The position numbers and the translations under genes are program-made. From Flavobacterium sp. LC2016-13 (GTDB taxonomy: Bacteria; Bacteroidota; Bacteroidia; Flavobacteriales; Flavobacteriaceae), in the NCBI RefSeq assembly GCF_009707955.1, contig NZ_WMDQ01000012.1:102869-166868 (forward strand): a stretch of DNA of 64,000 nt, given 5' to 3'. The stretch's first letter is position 1. Every line of letters begins with the position of its first letter. The notes beneath the pieces are model-generated. The model saw nothing but the letters and a program-made list of their open reading frames with translations, was not told the origin of the DNA and did no database searches. This document shows positions 52,865 to 61,484 of this stretch, piece after piece.

Positions 52865-55042
52865 TTAAAAAATTGAAAATCTTGCTTTAAAATGGAGGCT
52901 TCGTCCTGCTTTTTGTATTTTGAAATTGTCATAAAGATTGGCATCAAATAGGTTTTTTACTTCTATGCCAAAACTTTGCCTGTCATTGTTAAGGGAATAA
53001 TTAAGTCCAATGGTATGCAGGTTTTGATTAGGGATTGCTAATTCTGAATCAATATTGGCTTTGCTTCCAATGCCTAAAAAACCTTTTGCTTCTCTGTTTT
53101 TTGGTATGGGTTCCAAGTAGAACTCGTTTACATAATTATAATACCAATACGCTTGCAGGGCATCGTTAGCTTTAAAGACATTTTTGTGAATGGTTTTAAG
53201 ACTTGCACCTCCAAAAAAGTAAGGCGTGTTTCTAACTCTTGAATCTTCTAAAAATTTGACATTAGGATTAGTAATCCCAAACAAACGAAGATCTTGATAG
53301 GTAAAGTTGATTCCAAAAATCAACCATTTTTTTAAATTAATAGTGGCATCGGCTTCCAGCCCAAAGCCTTTAACTTTATCAAAATTTTGATGCTGAAGAA
53401 AAATCACATTGGTGGGTACTTGCACAATAATATCGGTCGCTCGTCTAAAAAAAGTATTAATCTCTAGTAAATAGCGTTGCATTTTTTGTGTTCGATAGCC
53501 TAAATTGAGATTGATGCTTTGCTCTGGTTTAAGGTTAAAATTTGACATTTCAAACAATCCATCCCCAAATACCTCCGAGTTTTCAGGCAGTCTTGTAGCA
53601 TATTCTCCCGAAATTCTAAAAAATGAATTTTCGGTTAGGTTATATTTTATAGCCTCGGCAATACCAAATCGATGACTCGAATTACTAACTTGCTCTTCGG
53701 TAGGACTTGCAAAAAGCGCATCGGTTCCATTAGTTTTGAAATAATAATATTTTAGAATAAAAGTATTGCTAAACTTTTCTTTGATTTTGGATTCCAGTCC
53801 AACTGCTCCCACCAATTTGTCATAACCCGCAGGGACGGTCAAAATATCACGACCAGAATAAAGATAGCGACTTCCAAAAGGATCATTTCCTATTCGGTCA
53901 TAAGTGGTGTAAACCAAATTGGCATCTATTTTTTGTGAGGGATTTAAGGAATAACTAAAATATGTTCTGGATACAAAATTTTTAAAATCAATATTCGACA
54001 AAGAACCATCAGAATCGGCTTCGCCTTGTCGGGCTGGGTTGTCAATTCGGTTACCGTTCCAGTCATAAGTGCAATGACAAGTATCTATTCGGGTCGCGTT
54101 TAGTTTGCTTAATGCCAAAAACTGACTAAAATAGGCTTTTTGATTCCAGAATTTCTTTTTATACAATAGTGTTGGTACAAACGATTTTTGCTTTGTAACT
54201 ACTTGTCCAAAAGGTTCTGCCATTGATGCTCCGTGTTGTTCTTGTTTGTCTATATCAAAATAAGTTATGCCAATTCTAAACAAATCTGCCCATTTTGAAT
54301 TGGTAATTCCACCAAAAAATTCTCCATAATAATTAGTGTAATCATCGTGAAATCGGTTTACAGTTACATCTTTTAAGTTTCGGGTAAAAGGGTCAACTAT
54401 TTTTACATTCACTTTATAATTATTGTCTGAATGATTAAAAAAACCATCAAAACCAACAAAAAAAGAAGTCTTTGGAATTATATAAAGAGTGTTAAACGTA
54501 GCTCGATGGGTGTTAAAGGAAGCCAGTTCGTAGGAAAGATCAAGGTAGTTTTTTGAATTATTTTTTGTAACCAAATTTATGGCACCTCCCATAGCATCGG
54601 CACTCAAATAAGTAGGCAAAACTCCTTTATATATTTCAACCCTTTCCAGAATAGCCACAGGCACGATATTGATATTAAAGCCTGAACCTAGATAATCCAG
54701 CGGAATTCCATCTTTAAAATATTTGACAGCTTTTCCCTGAAAACCATTTATAAAAACATTGGCATTAGACCCCAAACCACCTACTTGCCTTACCCTGATT
54801 CCTGAAGTTCTATTTATAATTTCAGTAAGTGTTGATGCTTCGTTTTGGATGTTTTTTGTAGTAATTACATCCGCTTTTATGGCTTGTTCACTTACTATTT
54901 CCGATTTAGACTTTCCTTTTACAACAATTTCTTTTAGTAAATTATTTTTAATGGAATCGTTCTGAATTTTATTTTGTGCCAATGACAATTGAATAGACAA
55001 AATTGTAAAAATAATAAATGTGTATTTTCTATTAGAATTCAT
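52865..55042 (-). CDS. TonB-dependent outer-membrane receptor (module 1)
   Basis: A 725-residue receptor. Signal peptide to about residue 22 (SIQLSLAQ), a plug domain from about 40 to 155 (VITTKNIQNEASTLTEIINR, FINGFQGKAVKYFKDGIPLD, ILERVEIYKGVLPTYLSADA with GGAINLVT), then a 22-strand barrel ending in an aromatic residue (FKARFSIF). A DTCHCTYDWNGN loop in the barrel is Cys/His-rich. No carboxypeptidase-like N-domain. The class imports siderophores, cobalamin, metals or other complexes. No Zur-type palindrome was found in its promoter, unlike module 2, so the ligand may differ. The divergent AraC gene is the likely regulator. Confidence 0.9.
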   Translation of the reverse strand: MNSNRKYTFIIFTILSIQLSLAQNKIQNDSIKNNLLKEIVVKGKSKSEIVSEQAIKADVITTKNIQNEASTLTEIINRTSGIRVRQVGGLGSNANVFINGFQGKAVKYFKDGIPLDYLGSGFNINIVPVAILERVEIYKGVLPTYLSADAMGGAINLVTKNNSKNYLDLSYELASFNTHRATFNTLYIIPKTSFFVGFDGFFNHSDNNYKVNVKIVDPFTRNLKDVTVNRFHDDYTNYYGEFFGGITNSKWADLFRIGITYFDIDKQEQHGASMAEPFGQVVTKQKSFVPTLLYKKKFWNQKAYFSQFLALSKLNATRIDTCHCTYDWNGNRIDNPARQGEADSDGSLSNIDFKNFVSRTYFSYSLNPSQKIDANLVYTTYDRIGNDPFGSRYLYSGRDILTVPAGYDKLVGAVGLESKIKEKFSNTFILKYYYFKTNGTDALFASPTEEQVSNSSHRFGIAEAIKYNLTENSFFRISGEYATRLPENSEVFGDGLFEMSNFNLKPEQSINLNLGYRTQKMQRYLLEINTFFRRATDIIVQVPTNVIFLQHQNFDKVKGFGLEADATINLKKWLIFGINFTYQDLRLFGITNPNVKFLEDSRVRNTPYFFGGASLKTIHKNVFKANDALQAYWYYNYVNEFYLEPIPKNREAKGFLGIGSKANIDSELAIPNQNLHTIGLNYSLNNDRQSFGIEVKNLFDANLYDNFKIQKAGRSLHFKARFSIF

Positions 55043-55269
55043 TATAAATGAAAATCAAGGGTTTAAAAAACAAATACATAAAACAAAAAACTGCTTGTTT
55101 TACGTATATTTGCTTTTATTTAGTTTAAATAAAAATTAAATGCAAAATTATAATACCAGCACCAATAAAAACCAACGCAAAACGCATTATTCCCTACGCA
55201 TTTGAATATGTTAGAAACTATTCATACAAAAAAAATTAAATTCGTTTTCAATACATAAGACTTTAAAAT

Positions 55270-56130
55270 ATGGCAAATAAGCAGATTATTCTGGACGGAG
55301 CAGTTGTGTCAATAACTGATTTTAATCTCACAGCTCCCTTGATAATTGACATCAAACAAGATTTTCCATTTATTAAAATCCATTTCCAACTTGGAGGAAA
55401 GATGGATTACCAACCAACCAATCAAAATGAAAAAGCAATTGTAATAGAAGAGGGTCAATACAATTTTTTTTATTTACCTAAAATAGATGGTATACTAACT
55501 CTGCATCCAGTAGTAAGAAGTACTGTAGAAATAGAATGTGGAGAGGATTTTATACGAAAAATTTTTAAAAATGATTTTCATAAAATAAGTGGATCTTTTG
55601 GAATAGCATTAAGAGAAAAGATTTCTTTTAAAATGTGGGAAAAATCAGAAAGTATTCCCAAAGTTTTGAAAAGTGTTATTGAAAATATAATTAAAAATTC
55701 ACAAAAGAAAGAAGTAGATTTAGTGTATTGGGAATCGGAGATAATTAAGATATTTCAATATATGTTTTCTAAAATCAATGATAAAGAAGAACTAAATTCA
55801 CTAGTATATTTAAGCGGAATTGAACAAGAACAAATAACTAGAGTTGAAACAATACTACACAAAAATATTCAAACATCAATTACCGTCGAAGAATTGGCAC
55901 TTGAAGTTGGAATAAATCGAAATAAATTAAATCGAAATTTTAAACACATTTACGGTGAGCCTATATTTCAATATCTAACCCGTATTAAAATGGAAAAAGC
56001 AAAGGAAATCCTTTTAAAAAAAGGTGTGAATATTTCGGAAGTTGCTTATGAAGTTGGATATAAAAATCCACAACACTTTACAGTAGCATTTAAAAAATAT
56101 TTTGGATATACCCCAAGTAAGTTGAAATAG
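55270..56130 (+). CDS. AraC-family regulator (module 1)
   Basis: A 286-residue regulator with an N-terminal ligand domain (about 1-175) and an AraC HTH at 190-286 (SITVEELALEVGINRNKLNR, NISEVAYEVGYKNPQHFTVA, FKKYFGYTPSK). It diverges from the module 1 receptor, as PchR-type activators do with siderophore receptors. It is related to the regulator at 62765, sharing GYKNPQHFT.AFKK. The terminator follows at 56147. Confidence 0.88.
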   Translation: MANKQIILDGAVVSITDFNLTAPLIIDIKQDFPFIKIHFQLGGKMDYQPTNQNEKAIVIEEGQYNFFYLPKIDGILTLHPVVRSTVEIECGEDFIRKIFKNDFHKISGSFGIALREKISFKMWEKSESIPKVLKSVIENIIKNSQKKEVDLVYWESEIIKIFQYMFSKINDKEELNSLVYLSGIEQEQITRVETILHKNIQTSITVEELALEVGINRNKLNRNFKHIYGEPIFQYLTRIKMEKAKEILLKKGVNISEVAYEVGYKNPQHFTVAFKKYFGYTPSKLK

Positions 56131-56146
56131 TTATAAAAAAACAATA

Positions 56147-56184
56147 AAAGAAGCCGTCACAAAATATAATGAGACGGCTTCTTT
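56147..56184 (+). terminator. Terminator after the AraC gene
   Basis: AAAGAAGCCGTC (56147-56158) and GACGGCTTCTTT (56173-56184), a perfect 12-bp stem. Confidence 0.85.
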
Positions 56185-56187
56185 GCT

Positions 56188-56322
56188 TTAAATGGGTTTT
56201 CGATTATTATTACTATTTTTTTGTCTTTTCAATACTACATAAAGACTAATAGAAGCCAAAAGAATCCAAAAAACATTTACAACAAAAATACGAACTCGAC
56301 TATTGATAAAAGAACTCCAAAT
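56188..56322 (-). pseudogene. Possible C-terminal relic of a membrane protein
   Basis: On the minus strand an open stretch reads IWSSFINSRVRIFVVNVFWI, LLASISLYVVLKRQ, then KNSNNNRKPI and stop (56188-56190). One hydrophobic helix followed by a basic tail looks like the end of a membrane protein. No start lies upstream; it abuts the queD fragment at 56320. Weak evidence. Confidence 0.3.
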
Positions 56323-56416
56323 TTATGATACTCTAAAATCCTTGCTTCCACAAAAAAATCAATTGGCGATTACGCTTTATGAAACCGATAAGAATTATGT
56401 AGAGATTGGGGAGTAG
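56320..56416 (+). pseudogene. C-terminal queD fragment
   Basis: Encodes IYDTLKSLLPQKNQLAITLY followed by ETDKNYVEIGE and TAG, nearly the same as the last 32 residues of the QueD proteins at 24920 and 29513. The rest of the gene is absent. It lies just upstream of the zinc-type promoter at 56450. Confidence 0.85.
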
Positions 56417-56449
56417 CAGTAATTTATGATGGGTTTTTCAAACAAATCA

Positions 56450-56472
56450 TTAACGCAATATTATTGCGTTAA
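56450..56472. promoter_or_regulatory. Zur-type operator upstream of TonB receptor (module 2)
   Basis: TTAACGCAATA-T-TATTGCGTTAA, a perfect 11+1+11 palindrome covering the -33 region. It has the same core (AACGCAAyA / TrTTGCGTT) as 17809-17827. Confidence 0.82.
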
Positions 56473-56509
56473 TAAAAATAAAACTATATTTGCAACATTA
56501 TTGCGTTAA
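56464..56509 (+). promoter_or_regulatory. Promoter of the zinc-type uptake operon with second operator
   Basis: The -33 TTG (56464-56466), 18-base spacer, -7 box TATATTTG (56485-56492), and a second dyad TTGCAACATTATTGCGTTAA (56490-56509) over the start point. Spacing is identical to the promoter at 17821-17862. Confidence 0.8.
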
Positions 56510-56526
56510 TGATTTGCAAAATTACT

Positions 56527-58686
56527 ATGAAAACCATACTTATCTTCCTATTACTACTATTACCAATTGGATTATCTGCTCAAAACGAACCAACTGAACC
56601 CTCCAAAAAAGAATTGGAAACAAAAACCAATGAACTTAAAGAAGTAAAAATTATAAGCCTGACCGAAGAGCAAAAAGAAGTACTCAAAGTAAAAAACAAT
56701 ATAAATCCAGTAACTATAATTACCACCAAACAATTAGAAAACCGTGCAGGAAATTTAAACGAAGTTTTGGCAAGGCAAGCCGGAGTACAAGTGAGGTCCA
56801 GTGGTGGTTTTGGTAGTGAAGCCAGAATTTCTATCCGAGGTTTAGAAGGGAAAAGAGTTCAGGTATTTATTGATGGTAATGCTTTGAACACGCCCGATGG
56901 GAGTTTTGGCATCAATGATTTGCCAGTTCAGGTTATCGAAAGAATCGAAATATATAAAGGTTCAGTACCGGCTTATTTAGGTGGAGACGGATTGGGAAGT
57001 GCCGTAAATGTTGTTACCAGACACAGAGATATGAGTTATATTGATGCCAATATCTCACGACAATCCTACAATACCGAATCAATGGGATTGATTCTGAAAA
57101 AAACATTTTATAAACAAGGAATTGAAATTGGTGGAGGGATTTTCAGTACCAAAAGTGATAACGATTATAGCTTTATGTCTCCCTACCAACCAGATTTAAT
57201 CATCAAAAGAGACCACGATAAATTTAAGTCGGTATTAGGTGGGCTGTCTATTCGATTTCATAAGCTTTGGTTTGACGAAATAGAAATAGAAACTGCTTTT
57301 GTCAATAATGACAAACAAATACAAGGCATTCAAAAAAATATACAAGAAGCCGAAAGCGAGAGCAATTCCAAAGTATTGGCTCTAACTTTGGTCAAAAACC
57401 GTTTTTTTGATAATAAATTAAACTTTAGATTTTCGCTACTATTGGGAGATTTTAATGCTAAATTCAAGGATTTATCGTTTTACAGTTACAATTGGGATGG
57501 TTCTCGCACCCCTAGTACTTTGGGACAAGGCGAATTAGGCATTGGTCCTAATTTATCGACAAGCATTCAAAAAGAAATTAGACAGCGATTGAATTTGGAT
57601 TATGCCATAAACGAAAAATACAATCTTAATTTAAACAGCACTTTCAGATACGGAAGTTTTGACCCAAAGGATGATGTGGGAAATGCGTATGCAGGCAAAA
57701 ATTTATTTAATTATCCTGCTAATTTAACCAACTCGGTTACAGGACTTACTTTTGACAGCAATTTTTTCAATAACAAATTACTGTTTTCAACCGCTGGAAA
57801 ATATTACAGTAATTACATAGAAGGCTACAACACCAGTATTTACTTGACTGATACTCCTGATAAAATAAGCAACAATACGGGAATTTTTGGGTATAATTTT
57901 GGTTTTAGATACCGTTTTACTGAAAATTTTCTCGTGAAAGCAAGTCACGAAAAAGGAGTACGATTACCCAATAATGCGGAGTTTTTTGGCGATGGAATAT
58001 TAATAACTCCTGCCATTTTCTTAAAACCCGAAGTGGCATACAATAGTTCTTTGGGGTTAATTTTTGACAAAACATATCAAAACGAAAAACGCTTGCAAAT
58101 CGATGTAAATGGTTTTTATATGAATGTAGAAGAACTTATTCAACTTTCGGGCAACGGACTTTCATTAGGCTATGTCAATTTTGCAAAAGCTCGAATTGTT
58201 GGAGCTGATATGGATGTAAAAGCAGATATAACCAAAAGTGTTTTTGCTGGCTTTAATGCTACCTACCAAATCTTAACCGATGCCAATAAGTTTATTCCTG
58301 CTACTCAAAACGTTCCAAATCCTACTTATAATTTAGCAATACCCAACACGCCACAATTATTTGCCAATTGGAATTTGGAATTTCATAAAGACAATTGGTT
58401 GTGCAAAAACAGTAAAACAAGAATTATTTACGATGGCAGTTTTACCGATGAATTTAATTATGGTTTCAAAATTAGTATTTATGACAATTTTGTGATTCCG
58501 GATTATGTAAGTCATACAATCTCTTTTGAGCAATCTTTTCAAGACAATAGATATACCGTTTCTGCCGAAGTCAATAATATAACAGACCAAGAAATACTCA
58601 ATAATTATAATCTGCCTTTGCCTGGCAGAACATTCCGAATTAAGCTTCGGTATTTATTTTTATCCAAAAACAAACACAATCATTAA
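56527..58686 (+). CDS. TonB-dependent receptor, probable zinc uptake (module 2)
   Basis: A 719-residue receptor starting at ATG 56527, with signal peptide MKTILIFLLLLLPIGLSAQ. An ATG at 56509 lies within the second operator and adds six residues before the signal. The plug spans about 45-155 (VTIITTKQLENRAGNLNEVL, RISIRGLEGKRVQVFIDGNA, VIERIEIYKGSVPAYLGGDG) and the rest is a barrel ending in LRYLF plus a short basic tail. The paired Zur-type palindromes at its promoter and the COG0523 gene in the same operon point to zinc or a zinc-chelate as ligand. Similar in build to the module 1 receptor but clearly diverged. Confidence 0.9.
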   Translation: MKTILIFLLLLLPIGLSAQNEPTEPSKKELETKTNELKEVKIISLTEEQKEVLKVKNNINPVTIITTKQLENRAGNLNEVLARQAGVQVRSSGGFGSEARISIRGLEGKRVQVFIDGNALNTPDGSFGINDLPVQVIERIEIYKGSVPAYLGGDGLGSAVNVVTRHRDMSYIDANISRQSYNTESMGLILKKTFYKQGIEIGGGIFSTKSDNDYSFMSPYQPDLIIKRDHDKFKSVLGGLSIRFHKLWFDEIEIETAFVNNDKQIQGIQKNIQEAESESNSKVLALTLVKNRFFDNKLNFRFSLLLGDFNAKFKDLSFYSYNWDGSRTPSTLGQGELGIGPNLSTSIQKEIRQRLNLDYAINEKYNLNLNSTFRYGSFDPKDDVGNAYAGKNLFNYPANLTNSVTGLTFDSNFFNNKLLFSTAGKYYSNYIEGYNTSIYLTDTPDKISNNTGIFGYNFGFRYRFTENFLVKASHEKGVRLPNNAEFFGDGILITPAIFLKPEVAYNSSLGLIFDKTYQNEKRLQIDVNGFYMNVEELIQLSGNGLSLGYVNFAKARIVGADMDVKADITKSVFAGFNATYQILTDANKFIPATQNVPNPTYNLAIPNTPQLFANWNLEFHKDNWLCKNSKTRIIYDGSFTDEFNYGFKISIYDNFVIPDYVSHTISFEQSFQDNRYTVSAEVNNITDQEILNNYNLPLPGRTFRIKLRYLFLSKNKHNH

Positions 58687-58706
58687 TCCATTTAAACCTT
58701 AATACA

Positions 58707-59912
58707 ATGAAAAAAAATGCCCTCCAATTTATAGGAATACTGTCAGTAACAATACTCCTAAACTCTTGTTCTAAAGACGACAAAATTGATACTTCAAATA
58801 CAGTTGGTTTTGATAAATTACTATTAGTCAATAATATTACCAGTACCAACCCTGTAATTGGTTATGTAAGTACGTTGAAAGATTTAAGCGTGACTAATCA
58901 AACCAATGCCAAAGGAAGGCAAACTGCTCAATATCCGTTTGTAACTTTAAATGGAAACGATGTTTTTGTAATCCCGAATAAAGGAGGCGATATTCTAAAA
59001 AAATTCACACGTCAAAATGATAGCACTTTGTCGGAAAGTGGCAGTATCACTTTGCCAGCTTCATCACAATCTATAAGTGTTGTAATCGAAAGTGCTACAA
59101 AAGGCTATTGTTCTTTACAAAATCTAGGCAAAATATTGGTTTTCAACCCATCAACTATGGCAATTATTAATTATATCGATTTGACCAGTTATGCCCTTGG
59201 CGGAGACGGAAGTCCAGATCCTACGATAATGGCACTTCGAAATGGTAAATTGTATGTAGCCTGCGTGCAAACCTCAAACGGTTATACCAGTGATTATCCC
59301 GCACAGGTCTTGATTATTGATGTAGCTAATGCCAATGCGATTACTTCTACAACCGACTCCCGAACTACTTGGGCAGGAAGTATTGACGAACAAAACTCGA
59401 TGTTTTTTACAGAAAACGGAGATTTATATCTATTCTGTGTGGCTTCGTATGGTTTTGGTGGTCCAACTCAAAAGTGTGGTTTTTTAAGAATTAAAAGTGG
59501 ACAAACCATATTCGATTCGACTTACTTTTTTAACGTAGCTGATTATTCTGTAACAGGAATTCCAAACAATAAAGTAGATTATCTGCAACACATGCAATAC
59601 GATAAAAACGGAATTGTATATAGCACAGGAAACATTTATTCTTTGGCAAGCAATCCGCCAAACTATGTTACCGATAGAACTATGGGGGCGTTCAAAGTAG
59701 ATTTAATCAACAAAACCATTACAAAAATAAACCTGCCCTATTCTAATGGTTATTCCGCATCGGTAGCTGTTTTTGAAAACAAAATTATATGGGGATTGGC
59801 TACAACAACCGGAGTTGGACTTTATACCTATGACCCTGCTACAAATACAGCATCTGCAAATCCAGTTGTAAATACACAAGGAGATACTAGTTTGATAAAA
59901 GTGTTTAATTAA
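58707..59912 (+). CDS. Surface lipoprotein paired with TonB receptor (module 2)
   Basis: A 401-residue lipoprotein (signal MKKNALQFIGILSVTILLNS, lipid Cys at residue 21, then SKDDK). It has propeller-like repeats (GDVFVIPN-type: NGNDVFVIPNKGGDILKKF, VLIIDVANANAI, GAFKVDLINKTITKI). It occupies the same place as the DUF4374-like lipoprotein of module 1 and is similar in length. Twenty bases follow the receptor stop. Probable outer-face partner of the receptor. Confidence 0.78.
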   Translation: MKKNALQFIGILSVTILLNSCSKDDKIDTSNTVGFDKLLLVNNITSTNPVIGYVSTLKDLSVTNQTNAKGRQTAQYPFVTLNGNDVFVIPNKGGDILKKFTRQNDSTLSESGSITLPASSQSISVVIESATKGYCSLQNLGKILVFNPSTMAIINYIDLTSYALGGDGSPDPTIMALRNGKLYVACVQTSNGYTSDYPAQVLIIDVANANAITSTTDSRTTWAGSIDEQNSMFFTENGDLYLFCVASYGFGGPTQKCGFLRIKSGQTIFDSTYFFNVADYSVTGIPNNKVDYLQHMQYDKNGIVYSTGNIYSLASNPPNYVTDRTMGAFKVDLINKTITKINLPYSNGYSASVAVFENKIIWGLATTTGVGLYTYDPATNTASANPVVNTQGDTSLIKVFN

Positions 59913-59923
59913 AAACATAGGAA

Positions 59924-60235
59924 ATGAAAACAATTACAATCCTTCTATTTTTACTTTTTTCAATTGTTCTATTTGCTCAAAAACCATCAACGGATATAAA
60001 TAAAATTATGAATTCTGGCAATGGTCGCACCATCGAAACGGCTTTTAAAGTAAACAATGTTGATGAAGAATATGATTTGCTTCGGTACTTGAAATTGGTT
60101 TCTATAACTCAAAAACTAATAGTCATAGATGGCTTTTTTTATGATGCTATTCAAACCAAATCCAATATTATTTATTTTAAAATAATAAAAAGACAATTGT
60201 CCAAGAAAGCCAAAACAACAGCACAAATACTTTAA
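59924..60235 (+). CDS. Small secreted protein, DUF4919-like
   Basis: A 103-residue protein with signal peptide (MKTITILLFLLFSIVLFAQ). The mature part, SGNGRTIETAFKVNNVDEEY followed by LLRYLKL and LIVIDGFFYDAI, resembles the N-terminal portion of DUF4919 proteins (G-x-G-x-T-x-E-T-A-f-x-V). Function unknown. It is tightly packed (11 and 5 bases) between the lipoprotein and COG0523 genes, so it belongs to the zinc-type uptake operon. Confidence 0.72.
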   Translation: MKTITILLFLLFSIVLFAQKPSTDINKIMNSGNGRTIETAFKVNNVDEEYDLLRYLKLVSITQKLIVIDGFFYDAIQTKSNIIYFKIIKRQLSKKAKTTAQIL

Positions 60236-60240
60236 AAATA

Positions 60241-61479
60241 ATGAAAAAACTACCCGTTACCGTATTGTCAGGATTTCTTGGAGCAGGAAAAACTACTCTA
60301 CTCAACCATATTCTGCATAACAAAGAAGGATTGAAAGTCGCTGTAATCGTCAATGATATGAGCGAAGTTAATATTGATGCTAATTTGGTAAAAGCAGAAA
60401 ACACACTTTCTCGCACCGAAGAAAAATTGGTAGAAATGAGCAACGGCTGTATTTGTTGCACCCTGCGAGAAGATTTGATGATTGAAGTGGAGAAACTCGC
60501 CAAAGAAAACCGTTTTGATTATTTATTAATCGAAAGTACGGGCATCAGCGAACCCATTCCTGTGGCACAAACATTCACTTTTGTAAACGAGGATGAGAAT
60601 ATCGATTTATCCCGTTTTAGTTATATTGATACAATGGTAACGGTGGTGGATTCCTATAATTTTTTTAAAGATTTTGGTTCTGCCAAAACGCTCGAAGATA
60701 TTAAGGCAACCAATATCGAAAACGATAATCGCACCATTGTAAATTTATTAGTCGATCAGGTAGAATTTGCCAATGTCATAATCCTCAACAAAACCGATTT
60801 GGTCACTCAAAGCCAATTAGAAACTCTAAAAGCTTCTATCAAAAAGCTGAATCCTATAGCCACTATTATTTGTTCGGAATTAGGGAAAGTCAATCCAAAC
60901 GAAATAATAAATACCGGATTATTCAATTACGAAGAAGCCGAAAATTCCGCAGGCTGGATAAGGGAACTCGAAGGAATCCATACTCCAGAAACCGAAGAAT
61001 ATGGCATTAGCTCGTTTGTTTTTAGAAGTGAAAAACCATTTCATCCGTATCGATTTTGGAATTTCATTTCGGACGATTTTCCGCCAACGATTATTCGTAG
61101 TAAAGGGCTATTTTGGATGGCATCACGCCCAGAGCAAGCCATTAACTGGAGTCAGGCTGGCGGTTCTATGAAAGCCGAAAGTGCAGGCGTTTGGTGGGCA
61201 AGTATGCCTTTAGGCGAACGTGTAAACTTTAATAATTTTGTCGAAAACCAAGAAATTATTGAAGAACGCTGGACACTGGATTATGGCGATAGATTAAACG
61301 AATTGGTTTTTATTGGTATTTCTTTCGACGAAAATGAAGTACGCCAACAATTAGAAAACTGCCTTTGTACTGCCGATGAAATTATGGATTTACAAGACGG
61401 ATTTTTCTCCAACAAAGACCCATTTCCTATTCCTAGAGCTAACGCATTACAAGGAGAAACCGCTTTTTTGAACGATTAG
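60241..61479 (+). CDS. COG0523 GTP-dependent metal chaperone (ZigA/YjiA-type)
   Basis: A 412-residue G3E GTPase with Walker A GFLGAGKTT (11-19), NDMSEVNIDA (38-47), metal motif C70-I-C72-C73, ESTGISEP and NKTD. It has a long C-terminal CobW_C domain (about 255-400, FRSEKPFHPYRFWNFI, SKGLFWMASRPEQA). This long type corresponds to the Zur-regulated ZigA/ZagA group reported in several bacteria. It is longer and distinct from the GTPase at 18239, so the two loci each have their own zinc-chaperone candidate. Confidence 0.9.
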   Translation: MKKLPVTVLSGFLGAGKTTLLNHILHNKEGLKVAVIVNDMSEVNIDANLVKAENTLSRTEEKLVEMSNGCICCTLREDLMIEVEKLAKENRFDYLLIESTGISEPIPVAQTFTFVNEDENIDLSRFSYIDTMVTVVDSYNFFKDFGSAKTLEDIKATNIENDNRTIVNLLVDQVEFANVIILNKTDLVTQSQLETLKASIKKLNPIATIICSELGKVNPNEIINTGLFNYEEAENSAGWIRELEGIHTPETEEYGISSFVFRSEKPFHPYRFWNFISDDFPPTIIRSKGLFWMASRPEQAINWSQAGGSMKAESAGVWWASMPLGERVNFNNFVENQEIIEERWTLDYGDRLNELVFIGISFDENEVRQQLENCLCTADEIMDLQDGFFSNKDPFPIPRANALQGETAFLND

Positions 61480-61484
61480 CAACA

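Noticed and set aside
55105..55112. TATATTTG as a promoter of the module 1 AraC gene
   Set aside because: The -7 match is exact but the nearest upstream TTG is only 7 bases away and no Zur-type dyad accompanies it.
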